DNA of 20,679 bases, taken from the NCBI GenBank assembly GCA_001642005.1, contig LWCA01000684.1, positions 1-20,679 of the forward strand. The letters run 5' to 3'. A program made the position numbers and the translations under genes. Below the pieces are notes generated by a model. That model was not told the DNA's origin. It searched no databases and saw only the letters and a list, made by a program, of their open reading frames with translations. Of this stretch, positions 9,206 through 20,112 are shown one piece after another. Source of the stretch: Intoshia linei (lineage: Eukaryota; Orthonectida; Rhopaluridae). Every line of letters begins with the position of its first letter. Position 1 is the stretch's first letter.

Positions 9206-11423
9206 TACTGCATGTAGTCATGAAAAATTATCGTTGAATTTGAGTTTTTTTAATTCTAGCATTTAGATTTTTAAATCAACAGTAAACAGGCAACAACGCA
9301 GGTACATAATCAATCATTGTGTTTTATACAAGAAGAATTATAGTACAATCAAGTCAGAGCCGAACCTAACATGATTGACCATATCCCTCCACCCTACCCC
9401 ACCGAAAATAAAAAGAGTGGTTCGTAACAAATTAAATTTTTAATTTTATAAAAATTTTTGCTACTTTTCCAGCCAAAAAGAGTCTCAGTGCTGAATGTTC
9501 TATTTTTCGTTTTTAAATATAATGAATTCTAATAGTTTTAATTAATCAAATACCCCAGTTTTAAAATCAATAACAATGTATTAAATTAAATGTAATTCTT
9601 GAATTCAACTATAAATGTATTATAATACTTTTTATTTGTCCGAAATGTGATTAATTGTATTAATTAACCCATTTCGTGTAATTTACAATGATTTAACTCT
9701 TTATATCTAGAAAAACGTTATTACTCTATCAAATATTTTGCATACTAAATTTATTAATAATTTAATGAATACCACTACACACAAAACAATTTTTGTGAAG
9801 ATACGATTTATTAACCAGCAAGCACCTAGGTCCACAATCTTGTTCGCATAAATTGCAAACCAATCCTAATTACATGATAAAAGTAATACAATAATGACAA
9901 AGGTACCAATTTTTGGTCTAGAACGATGAATCTTTAAACACTTCATTTGATTTTCCTATACATTTATTTACATAATGATACAGTATCAACATTTAACACT
10001 ACATTTCGGTAAAATTATAAACCTCATAGCGACAATTAATTAATCAATACCTCACGCCTTTAATAGCTACTAGTGTAATTTATAAATTTAGAAATGTATA
10101 ACTTTTTATCCAGAATATTTTGGCAATATTTGACAATAAACAACAATTTTTGTACCTTAAGTAAAAATATGAATGAAAGAAACGTGTTTTATTATAAATA
10201 ATATAATACAATTGTCCTACATTTATATTTGACATTATTACGTAATCAATTTCCTATATATCCAAGTTAGTTAAAAATTATTATAATGACATAGATATTT
10301 TATTTGATTTTATATTCCTATATATAAAATCTTCATGGAAATGACACAATTAATAAACCAAACATGATATTTTTATTTTTAAAAAGATCATTGATCTATT
10401 TATTTATTATCATATTTACAAAAATGTAATACAAATAAAAATGTATTATAAATGCAATAGACCACAATTTTACAAAATTAAAATACGTAATGTAATAATT
10501 AATTATGTTACAACAATTAACTTTACGCATGTCTGCTATTTCATTAGTGTTTGTTTATGATGGACTACGGGATAAATTTAATAAAAAAATTCATTCAGAT
10601 GGAACATGACGAACAATGTGTATGTATTTATGGGAAGTTGTATATATTTATTTTTATATAGTATATAAATAATAATCTCCAAATTGAAATTCTATATAAT
10701 GTTGCAATTGATAATTTTGGTTTTGTATAATATTGTGTCTTCATATGTGTATATAAACCATAAAATGTTTTTCATACAATTCCAACTGATTTTATACATT
10801 TAAATAATACTTTTTTAGCTGATTTTATTCGGTTTATTATCAATTTTTCCAAAAACATAATAAAATTTGGTTATTTTATCAATCCATGTTTAATGAACAT
10901 TGTTTATTGTAAAATATCAGTGTTATAAAAAAGCAATGTGTATTATTGCTGATTTGAGATAAATTTTAATTTAAAGAATTTTTAAAAATAAACATTAAAG
11001 TTTGAAATTTTAAAAAAATAACAAAGATGAACGTATAATGGTTATTAAGATTAAACATACTGAATATCGCTGAAATAGGGTTGACAAGGAAGGGATTAGA
11101 GGTAAGTTATTATTTTTGACTAAATTCTAAAATGTTGCTGTTTTGCGACACGACAATAATTACATTTATAATTTTGAGCATTGTGTAGAATCAATAAGAT
11201 TCTGTAGGAATATAATTGATACATTTATGAACTGTTTATCAAGTATTCATAGTTTACACTGTAAGATTTTCAGTATTTTTATTACTATCTCAATTTACAA
11301 ATATAAATTAACATTATTCATTATTACTGATAATTTTTGTTTATTCATAATAATTTTCATATTTTTTAAAATTTGAAAAATGAAAATTAAATTTTGAAAT
11401 AATGAAAATATACTAAAAGATAT
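9206..11423. other. Long gene-free stretch
   Basis: About 2.2 kb with short random frames, poly-A/T runs and no recognisable exon, RNA gene or transposon end. A 77-codon plus-strand frame at 11143-11376 begins in ordinary AT-rich DNA, is dominated by I/F/Y/N, and is judged spurious. Confidence 0.5.
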
Positions 11424-11424
11424 A

Positions 11425-11850
11425 CAACTTTGTTATTATCATTTTTATATTTATTACAATCCTTTTAAATATTGGTAAAATTCACCTGAAATGTTTATAA
11501 AGTGCTGATTCCGTTAATTATTGATACATAATTGGTATTTTTAAGTATTTATTAAAATGATACTGAATATATATTATCACATTGAAAATGACAAAATGAA
11601 TTTTTATAATTTTATTTTTTCTGGAATTTATGCTATTTATGACAATTTTTAGGTGAGTGTTTTTACTTTATTGTTAAGATTATACAACTCATTCTGTCTA
11701 ATAAATTATTTCTTTAATTTTATTTTTTCTGGAATTTATGCTATTTATGACAATTTTTAGGATTGGACGTTTTACTTTATTTTTAATATTATATACACAT
11801 TCACAAACATATAAATAAACAGACATACATTTTTAATCATTTTACTTTAT
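11425..11850 (+). repeat. Helitron-internal repeat with tandem 47-bp block
   Basis: The start (CAACTTTGTTATTATCATTT) through to ~11650 matches 13595-13775 in the same order and orientation, including the ATTGAAAATGACAAAAT block. A 47-bp block at 11607-11653 recurs identically at 11715-11761, 108 bp on. The right side abuts the Helitron 3' end at 11852, which is in the opposite orientation, so this too is a rearranged relic. Confidence 0.65.
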
Positions 11851-11851
11851 A

Positions 11852-11935
11852 CTAGGTTGACTGTTTTGTAATACTTAAAAACAGTACCTAGCTCTGCTGA
11901 GGGCGGACATTTTTAATTCTACCAAAAAATTCTTA
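11852..11935 (-). mobile_element. Helitron 3' end fragment
   Basis: On the minus strand it reads CCGCCCTCAGCAGAGCTAGG, then a CTGTTTTTAAGTATTACAAA palindrome remnant, and ends ACAGTCAACCTAG, followed by T. The CTAG lies at 11852-11855 and the end is the best preserved among the fragments. Confidence 0.75.
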
Positions 11936-12606
11936 CAAAAATAAGATAATTTTTGTAAGGAAAGTTATTTGTATAAAGTACAAAATAGACAAGCTATATT
12001 TTTAGTACATATTATGTACTAATAACATATAATGTATATTATTTTTAATAATTTATAAATGACAATGTAATAATTTTGGTTGAGTACTATATAATATAGA
12101 TATAAATAAATTTAAGTACAATCGTATTACAAAAATATAATATTAACATAATTTACTAAATTATTGATAAAATATGACACTTGAGATTAGTCTTTATTAT
12201 AAACAAACATTTATTAACCTCAAATTTTGAAATTGATGGAGTATATTTCATTTAAATCTACTTCAAAAATGATTTTAATTGTTTTTAATAAATGAAGTAT
12301 CCTTTTATATAACACTATTACACGAAACGTCTAAAATTTCAATAAAATCTGAAATTATTTAATGGTATATATTTCATTAATTGGGTTCATGGAACTATTT
12401 TGGGGTTATTAATACATGTATTGAAAACTTCAAATTAATGAGAAAAATTTTAGTAGGGATTGTATTTTGTTTGTGAAATATATTTTCTATAATCCACAAT
12501 TCAGACAATTAGGACAAAATAGTAAAATTTCAGTTATCATACATCAATTCTCTGTGGGTCCCACTTTTTATAAGTTTAATTTGAATTTAATTACATTAAA
12601 CTATAG
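11936..12606. other. Gene-free AT-rich stretch
   Basis: No gene or element end was recognised between the Helitron fragment and the hAT-like element. Only A/T runs and short chance frames are present. Confidence 0.5.
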
Positions 12607-14264
12607 CAGTGATTCTTAACCGCTGCGTACTGGTGCTCCGCAAAGAAATTTGTGTTTATTTTATAAATTAGTGTCAAACTTTTAAACTTATAATTCTGTG
12701 AAGAACATTTTGGATTTACTATTTCAATATTAATATAATAATTTATTTATCCTTTGTATGTAATACTGTATATGTAATCCTAACTTATATAATATGCTAC
12801 GCGATTTTTGTTTGTGTGTGTGTTTGTGTGTTACGAATTATTTAAATAACTACCCGTCTTAGAATTTCATAAAGTCCACATTTCAATTACAGTTTTTTCC
12901 GGGGTGTGCGCAAACATAATTTCAACCTCCCAATTTCACATCTAAACGGGTGAAAAACCCCCATTGTCCCTCTTTTTGAAAATCAAACAATTTGGAGAAT
13001 TTAAAAAAATATATACGCTGATACGGATTCTAAAATCATAAACATTATCATAAATTTCAATTTATAAAAATTATATCTTCAGGGCCAAAACCACAAATTA
13101 CGCTTCTTTTTTTAATCAAAACAGCCCTAGAATTTCAAAAATTTTAATCCAAATAAGTGACGACTTTACGGTCAAAAAAGCATTTTAGTATTTATATATT
13201 TTTTTTCCGAAATATTTTATTAAAACAAAAATTGTGAAATAATTAACGGTCCAAAAATTAAAAAAAAGATTATTCTGATAGAGCTTATTCCACTTGATAT
13301 AAATGCAAAAGTTCAACTTGAGAAATCTACGCATTCCCGATGAAAAATAATTTTTAATATATTATTAACCAATATTTTTCAAATATTTCGATTAAAATAA
13401 AAATGGAAAATGTAAATATTGATCCTACAATTTCAAAAAAAATGTNTGTGCATTGTACGTCTACACATTTCCAATAAAGAAATATGGGTGAAAATCTATA
13501 TAATTCATTACTTCGATATTTTTTTCATTGCTACGCAATTTTTAAATTCTCATTTTCAAAACATTTTTAATAAAATTTAAAAAAGAAACTAAAACAACTT
13601 TGTTAATATCATTTTTATATTACAATCCTTTGCAATATTGGTAAAATTCGACTGACATGTTTATAAAGTAAAGATTCGATTAATTATATATAAACTAAAT
13701 ATATATCATCACATTGAAAATGACAAAATAGGTTTTTATAATTTTACTTTTTTGGAATTTGTGCTTTTTAAAACATTGATAATAGTGAATAGTAGGATTT
13801 TTAAGTTAGATTTTCAACATGAATTTATTTTTTTAAGTATAATAAAAATGTGCCCTCGGCAGAGCTAGGTGCTGTTTGTACGTAGTACATAACAGTCAAC
13901 GTATATATATAGACTGATTTTATATTTAAAAAAAAAAGGATAAATTTTATTTTTGATACTGAAAGACTCAATTTCTGAAAATAAAATTTACGATAAAACA
14001 TCACTCTTGAAAAACTGTATCAGAAATCGGAGTTTTTAAGTTCTAGGACTATTTTTATAATTTTAGTTATTATATTAGTAGCATATTATATAAGTTAAAA
14101 TCATAAATTATTATAATGCACAAAAATATGAGTTTAAACATTTTTTCCTAGTTTTTAATTATTAAGGAACCCATGATAAATTTTTTTGGAAGGGCGATAA
14201 TCTTGAAAAAATATAATTTTTTTCATTTAGGTGGGATAGTTGAAAAAGGGTTGAGAATCCCTTG
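12607..14264. mobile_element. hAT-like element interrupted by a Helitron
   Basis: The left end, CAGTGATTCTTAACCGC, and the right end, reverse complemented CAAGGGATTCTCAACCC, form short inverted repeats of the CAGNGATTCTCAACC type common at hAT ends. The 1.1-kb Helitron at 12778-13904 lies inside, so the original element was about 530 bp and non-coding. No 8-bp target duplication matches well (AACTATAG against TTTAGATT), so the boundaries and class are tentative. Confidence 0.5.
12778..13904 (+). mobile_element. Near-complete Helitron, longer variant
   Basis: It starts TCCTAACTTATATAATATGC after A (12777), like the 6924 copy, and follows it through the GTGTGTG run, the ACAGTTTTTTCCGG block, the AATTTGGAGAATTT block and the GGTCAAAAAAGCATTTTAG block. 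It then carries ~400 bp of extra internal sequence shared with 4155-4347 and 11425-11650. The 3' part has TGTGCCCTCGGCAGAGCTAG, a 24-nt hairpin at 13872-13895 (CTGTT-TGTAC-GTA-GTACA-T-AACAG) and GTCAAC, but the terminal CTAG is mutated, so the right edge is approximate. No protein is encoded. One ambiguous base (n) sits at 13446. Confidence 0.75.
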
Positions 14265-14482
14265 TTTAGATTAACATTAAAAATGTTTTCACATCATCTT
14301 TCACTGACATTGTTTAAAGATTTAACGCTTATTTATTCGTTATTAAATGTTAACAGTATAGTGAAATATTTATAAGAGGGAAAATTTGAAACAATTTTAA
14401 GTATTATCTTTTCATTTTTTACGTAATCACTGCATTTCATTATACATTCATATGTCTTGCTAAGTTAATAATAAGAATAAAA

Positions 14483-17230
14483 CTACAAAATTTTATAGTT
14501 AAATACCCTTAATCCTTGTCCACTTGTTTCACTTTTTAACAATAAGGAATTCACGGCACACACTAAGGATAATGATCCATACAACACCATTGCAGCAGTT
14601 AAAGAATAATTCAGTAATACCTAACAATACATACAATAACAATATTTTAATGTAAATTGTACCCTGTACACTCCATTTCTAATTAATCAAAAAATTTTAT
14701 TTAAAAGTTAAGAACCGAAATCATCTAGCTCGAAGCCACCAAAAATATAAATTAGAATCCTAAAAAAATTTCGCATACACAGCGTAGTCTCACAACAATC
14801 AGGCTTTTCAAAAACTGCAGTACATAAAAATTACATAAAAGTACTGCAGAAATAGAGTGTAATGTAATATAAAAAAATATACACTTACTTGTGCAACAAA
14901 TGGTGTTATAATGGCGCCAATTCGAGCCATTGAACTGCATATGCCTAAGGCAGATGATCTGATTGTGGTTGGATAAATCTTATAATATAAATAAAAACTA
15001 TATCTATAATCTTAATTAGTATGGATATTCTAGAATTTAGATTGTAGATAAAGAAATGATTAGCGTTTCCACAAATTTAATCTTATAATAGGACTTATTA
15101 CATCTTTTAAACTTTTTTTTACACTTTTGAACAAATACCCGACTATGGTTTGAGACTAGATATATAATTATACAACACCGATAAAGGACAGTCACTGTAC
15201 TTACATCATTATTAGTATTCCCTTTCACCTTCCCAATCCTACATAAAAGTCTAGTTCAACACTAATCATCTTTTGAGTTTGAAAATATGGTTTAATATTT
15301 CATTCATATTAATTAAATAATACCTCGACTGTATATATATAAATACAATTAAAAATTGTAGATATTATGGCTCGATTTGCAAAACAAACAAGGGTGAGCA
15401 TTATTTTACTTTTGCTAACAATAATTAGAAAGAAACAAATTGAGGAAATGATAAAATTAAGCATTATAGTATACTTTCTACCAATTGAATCCACCAGACA
15501 TAAATTGAAGGGAATCACTATAAAATTTGTTGTTAATATTATTATAATTAAACCTAAAAATTCTCCTAGCGTGGATAATATCATACTAACATAATCACTC
15601 GTTTTAAACAAATTGCAATTACAAACAGCTTTAGCAGTCATTTCAGAAACATCATCTATAAGTACAAATGTAAATGCATAAATTTAGATAAATATTCATA
15701 GATATAAATATATAATGATTAGTGCCGCAAGTACATTTTTATGGATCTATGAGTTTTATCAAAATTTATTTGAGAAATTTTTCATTTTTGGGGCTCAAAA
15801 TAGAAGACATGTACTAATCATCAAAACATAATTGTACCACAAACCGATATTCAATTTTTAGATAAAGGATAATTTTATTTGACCACTCCATTCATAAGCC
15901 AATGTCAGATTGGATCGCCCAAATATAATGTATATTTTATAGATTATAAAATAAATAACCTTTTAAATGATGACTAAATTCCAAAATTTCTGATTGCGAT
16001 AAAATGAGTCCATAATGAGAGAAAGCTACATATAGCCAACAAATCCAAAGTTGAATATTTAATCTTAAAAATTTCCTACTAAAAATAACAAAAACATTTG
16101 GTTTTTCCAACTAAAAAATATTTTAACATGAAAAAAAGTAAAAACTTTCATAGTTGAAATGAGGCGTCGACTAGGTAAAGTTTTTCCATTTTTTTGAGCA
16201 ATATAATTTAAAACATTGTACGCTTGATTATGTTTACCGATTGTAACCAAATATCTAGCAGATTCTGGTAATGTCTTGAATGTATAAAAACTGATTTAAA
16301 TGTACAAACCCAGATACACAATGTTGAAATGCAAGTGGGTAATGCTGAAACCGCCACTAGAACCCTCCAACCATATCTTGGAATAATGAGGGCAGATATT
16401 CCCAATTCAAATATGCTTCCACATGTGCCGAGAACCTATTGATCGAATAATTGTTAATGTTATTTTTAATACAAGGAATGTAAACTTACGCAGTAAATAA
16501 TTAAAACTTTGGCGCGATATTTCATGGGTAGATATTCAGATATTAATGTAAAACTAAAAATTAATTAAATTTAAAATCATTCAATTTAGTTAACGCTTGT
16601 ATAGCTCCACCAAAAGCAAATCCAACTGATCCCCTTAGAAATAAAACCCAATAATATGAAGGACTAAATGCTACACATATTCCGAAATAGAATATCCATA
16701 TTGAAGCAAGAAACATTGTCTAAAGAATTATTAATTGAATTACCTATTACATACACGAAAAAGATATATTTAATTTGGTTTATGTTTAATTTTTTAAAAC
16801 TTACAATCAGTCTTCCGTATTTGTCGGATACGTGACCCCAAATAAAAGAACCAGAGAACATTCCAACAAAAACCACCTAATGTAATGCTTTAATAAATAC
16901 AAATTAAATGATAATATTAATATTCTAGTGTACACAAAATAGAATAATTTGAAATTTAAATTACTGTTGTAATGCAAGCTACTTCAACTTGGCTCAATTT
17001 AAACTCACATCGTAAAACGGGTGATAAGACTGCCAAAAGCAACATTTCCATTGCATCGGTCGCCTAATTTGTAAATTGTAAAAGGTAAAAATTATAAATA
17101 TTTTATAAATATTAAATACTGCAAATAAGCCACAAATCAAAAGTAACTGTATTTGGAATCTTCCAAAACCAATATGTTCTATGGCTTGTTCAACGTTGTA
17201 TTCAATGTCATCTGGCGATGTTATATTCAT
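14483..17230 (-). CDS. SVOP-like major facilitator transporter, 12 exons
   Basis: Exons on the minus strand: 17230-17120, 17063-16965, 16876-16805, 16719-16595, 16553-16490, 16435-16310, 16274-16146, 16110-15960, 15655-15554, 15517-15324, 14978-14889 and 14620-14483. The 466-residue product aligns end to end with animal SVOP (synaptic vesicle 2-related protein), a twelve-helix membrane transporter. Markers include [11 protein letters not shown] (~17-27), DAMEMLLL (~40), the MFS loop GHVSDKYGR (84-92), [29 protein letters not shown] (201-208), the second MFS loop VDSIGRK (335-341), [12 protein letters not shown] and [11 protein letters not shown]. Introns are 56, 88, 85, 41, 54, 35, 35, 304, 36, 345 and 268 nt, all GT-AG; several donors are GTTT. 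All phases agree and no stop interrupts it, so it looks functional. Vertebrate SVOP has a longer N-terminus. An in-frame TAG at 17272-17270 limits extension unless a 5' exon exists. Substrate is unknown. Confidence 0.9.
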
Positions 17231-17269
17231 CTCATTTGTATATAAGCGTTCGTTTTCACCGCTGTCTGT

Positions 17270-17282
17270 CTATTTATATATA
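17270..17282 (-). promoter_or_regulatory. TATA box of the SVOP-like gene
   Basis: TATATATAAATAG on the minus strand lies ~40-52 bases upstream of the ATG at 17230. A start site ~30 bases downstream would give a very short leader, which argues against an additional 5' coding exon. A two-codon upstream frame (ATG AGA TGA) overlaps the start codon and could affect initiation. Motif-based inference. Confidence 0.4.
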
Positions 17283-18123
17283 CATTTGACAAAATTTACC
17301 GGAAGTTGAAAACTTTCTGTAATTCATGCCAGTTATTTTATAAAATTCATAATTTTTGAAATTATTTGTGTGGAACCGATACCGATTTTATCTTGTTACC
17401 ATTGATTCGTTTAATTTTGATAAACGTTTGTAATATTAAAATCTAAAAATTAGATCTATCAAATCCGGAAAAAATCAAAATTACATTTATAATAAACATA
17501 TTTTTTTATAAAATGAAAGTGAAAATTTCGAGATTTCAGCATTATAACAATATTTCATTCTTATTAATCAACCTCATAAATTATACATTCACTGCCAAAA
17601 AACATAATAGAATTGCAATATATTATACTATATTGTGTTATGTACTTTGTACAAACGTAACTAGGTCTGCAAAGGGTAGAATTTTTATTTTATTAATAAT
17701 TCTAATAAAAGATTGTCTAAATGATACTAAAAACAGTAAAATAATTAAATGTATCAATTTTTTGAAATTTTTGGAATATCCAAGTTTTCATTTTCTCAAA
17801 ATTTTAAAAAATTTTGGTTAATGTATTAAAATTCTTGTAAATTACCAATATATCAAATACCGAGGTGGAATTTCTCTAGGGAACTGGAACTTTATCAGTA
17901 AAAACCTTTTTTTTAATTCTAGGACCATTTTTATTGAAATAATTTATAAATAAAAAAAAAGTAGATTGCGGTTTGACCGTCAAGATGTTTTCTGAGGTTG
18001 AAATTCACAATAAATTTAATCATTTAAAAAATTTTCCCATATTATAATTATACATGTACAATTATAATGGGTGTTTTTAAAACTAAGTAAAGATTAAACA
18101 TATAAATGATAAAAATATAAAAT
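17283..18123. other. Intergenic region between SVOP-like and 18124 genes
   Basis: It holds the upstream flank of the SVOP-like gene, a Helitron 3' remnant at ~17630-17690, and AT-rich filler. A 102-codon plus-strand frame (17513-17821) runs through the Helitron remnant and is not a gene. Confidence 0.5.
17630..17690 (-). mobile_element. Eroded Helitron 3' end
   Basis: On the plus strand GTTATGTACTTTGTACAAAC, then AACTAGGTCTGCAAAGGGTA and a T-rich run resemble the reverse complement of the family end (hairpin, CTAGGTGC/CTCTGC, CCCTCG). The terminal GTCAACCTAG is lost. Confidence 0.5.
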
Positions 18124-18128
18124 TTATT
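18123..18128 (-). terminator. Poly(A) signal overlapping the stop codon
   Basis: On the minus strand the gene ends CAA TAA A, so AATAAA overlaps the TAA stop of the 18124-19858 gene. Use as the real polyadenylation signal would imply a 3' untranslated region of only ~15-25 nt. Confidence 0.4.
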
Positions 18129-19858
18129 GACATGTTTCAAAATCTGGAATATCTTCTCGTTTACACCTCTTTTTTAATTCAATTAAAACATCTTTAATAA
18201 TGGAGAAGTTTGAATGGTCTCTTTTTGTAGATAAAACAACTAATAGTCGAATTGCTTCTTCTAAAATTATAATTATCATAATTTATCAATCAAGAAAAAA
18301 CTTTAAATATTTTTTATCGTAAAATAATAATTATTAATAAACGTATCCTTGTGCTAGCTAAAAAGAAATCAATCTGAAGCAAAGAATAAACATAATGTTA
18401 GAAATTTTTGCCTGATTAATAAGATATGATGCAATTGATAATATAATACAGCCATTCTCAACAGGGTCCACAGCACTTTTTTGGGTCCATGAAAATTATA
18501 TACATTTATTACATATTATAGACATTTTCAGTAACATCGATCATTACAAGTCGTTTTTAAAAGGTAAAGGCTTAGAAATAATAATATAAAACATGCAAAT
18601 CATGTAAAAGTCAATTCTTTTGTATTAAATTAAATTACTTACAAGTGTAAAAACTTATTGGCAAACCTCCATTGTTCTATTTTAGGAGCAACGGTTTTAT
18701 TTAATTATTTTATTAAAAATTTATGACCGAGTCAAGTTTCTAGTCATAAATTAAGCTTTAAATTTCAAATTGAAAATTGGACAAAAAATCAGTCAATATT
18801 CATGATTCTATGAAACATCAAGCTTGGGATATAAAATATTAATTTTTCACAGGAAAGATAGATAATATAGACTTTTTATTGATCTGATAAAATATGAAAT
18901 AAACAATTAATAATGCACTGTAAACAATATCTGAAAAACATGTTGCATTTTGGCAACATTGACGGGTTAATGGTTAATATTAATAGTTCATCAAGTTTAT
19001 CATCTCGCAAAAATAGAGTATTCCATGTCTTTTCACCATTATTCGTGTCACCCATATGTAATGATTCATTAAATATTGTCATTATTATTAATTTTTTTGA
19101 GGTGCACAGGTTTTTTGTAATATCATCCCAGGGGTCCACAGCGAAAAATGGTTGAGAATGTCTGTATATTATAATACATTCAAAAACTCCAATGAGTTTT
19201 CAATTCTGTAAAAAAACAAGAGAATCATTTGCTTTGAGTTTAATCTATATTTACGAATAATACATACTAACTTTCATTTTTGTCGAGAAACCTCCAATGT
19301 TCTCCAAACGAAACATATGACAACATCGGACTCGGGCTCCTAGAAGTGAAATTTTTTGTATGTGCCTTATTCGACAACGTATGTAAAATAAGATTATCTG
19401 TGACCACGCTAATCGTGATCGGTAGAATAACGTTTAAATGTTAACAAAACATATTTCTGAAATAGAAGCGGGGATAGACAAAATGAGTCTCCAAATTCCT
19501 CAATTATATTGATAATTATATGCATTGACTGAAAAATAGACATTAAGAACAATCATACCTCTAACAAAATCTAAACAAGTATCACGACCTGTATTTACCA
19601 ATACAGTCACAAAATCCAATCGATCGAGAAGATACATTTTATGTTTATAATTTTCTAAAAAAGAAATAAAAAAATGTAAAATAAAGAAATAAATAATGTT
19701 GAATAAATACCTTCATCTATCACAAGAAATCTGGCTATAGCCATAAGTTTAATTCTTAAAGCGCCTTTTTCTTCGATAAAAACATTTGAAATTGTCGGTA
19801 ATGGATTATTTTGAAGTACAATAGAGCGATGTTCTTCTAAATGTTGGGATATAAGCAT
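18124..19858 (-). CDS. Unrecognised 150-residue helical protein, 4 exons
   Basis: Exons on the minus strand: 19858-19711, 19654-19559, 19339-19268 and 18260-18124. Introns are 56, 219 and 1007 nt, all GT-AG, and phases match at each joint. The product begins MLISQHLEEHRSIVLQNN, continues through IKLMAIARFLVIDE, LLDRLDFVTVLVNTGRD, CCHMFRLENIGG and KEAIRLLVVLSTKRDHSN, and ends IPDFETCQ. The alternation of amphipathic helices with short loops resembles an armadillo/HEAT-like C-terminal part, but no named family is recognised. There is no signal peptide or membrane segment. The start is the first ATG after an in-frame TAA. A TATATATAG string lies ~25 bases upstream, which would leave almost no leader, so an undetected 5' exon is possible. 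The last intron holds a hAT-like element. Confidence 0.6.
18449..19164. mobile_element. hAT-like non-autonomous element in an intron
   Basis: The left end, CAGCCATTCTCAAC then GGGTCCACAGC, and the right end, reverse complemented CAGACATTCTCAACC then GCTGTGGACCCC, form inverted termini of the hAT CAG...TTCTCAACC type, ~716 bp apart. It lies entirely within the third intron of the 18124-19858 gene. It has no transposase. Overlapping 80- to 87-codon frames on both strands (18876-19155) are by-products of its sequence. No exact 8-bp duplication was found (ATATAATA against TATATTAT). Confidence 0.6.
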
Positions 19859-20112
19859 ATTAATTATTTATTATCCTAAAAACTATATATACCCTCTCAT
19901 AGCAACTTTGCAATTAATATAAACCTGTCTAATTAAACATATAAGTTTCTGAATTTTTATTATATCATGCAGATTTCCAAGATCCGTCATTGGAAAAAAA
20001 ATTGAATACATTCGTAAATATTTAATCTTGAGAAACTATGAGTCTCAACGATTTTGGAAAACAATAAAAGGGGTAATAAATTTGAAACCTAATTTTAAAT
20101 GAATGTGATATA

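Noticed and set aside
11143-11376. 77-codon plus-strand frame
   Set aside because: Composition is that of AT-rich noise (I, F, Y, N), with no domain and no splice-linked neighbour.
15656-15959. Extra exon in the 304-nt intron of the SVOP-like gene
   Set aside because: The flanking exons already match SVOP with no missing segment, and the intron has many stops.
17513-17821. 102-codon plus-strand frame
   Set aside because: It runs through a decayed Helitron 3' end, so the frame is a chance product of repeat sequence.
18655-18676. A 22-nt exon of the 18124-19858 gene
   Set aside because: It fits in phase only with a GTTTTT donor and lies within the hAT-like element. Joining exon three (donor A|GTATGT at 19267) directly to the last exon gives a smoother protein, so I preferred that.
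18876-19155. Overlapping 80- and 87-codon frames on both strands
   Set aside because: Both lie inside the hAT-like element and neither resembles a transposase.
19925-19990. 22-codon candidate 5' exon (MTDLGNLHDII...) of the 18124-19858 gene
   Set aside because: The codon composition looks coding and it ends CAG|GTTTAT, but its phase (0) fits none of the acceptors near 19858 in the right frame.
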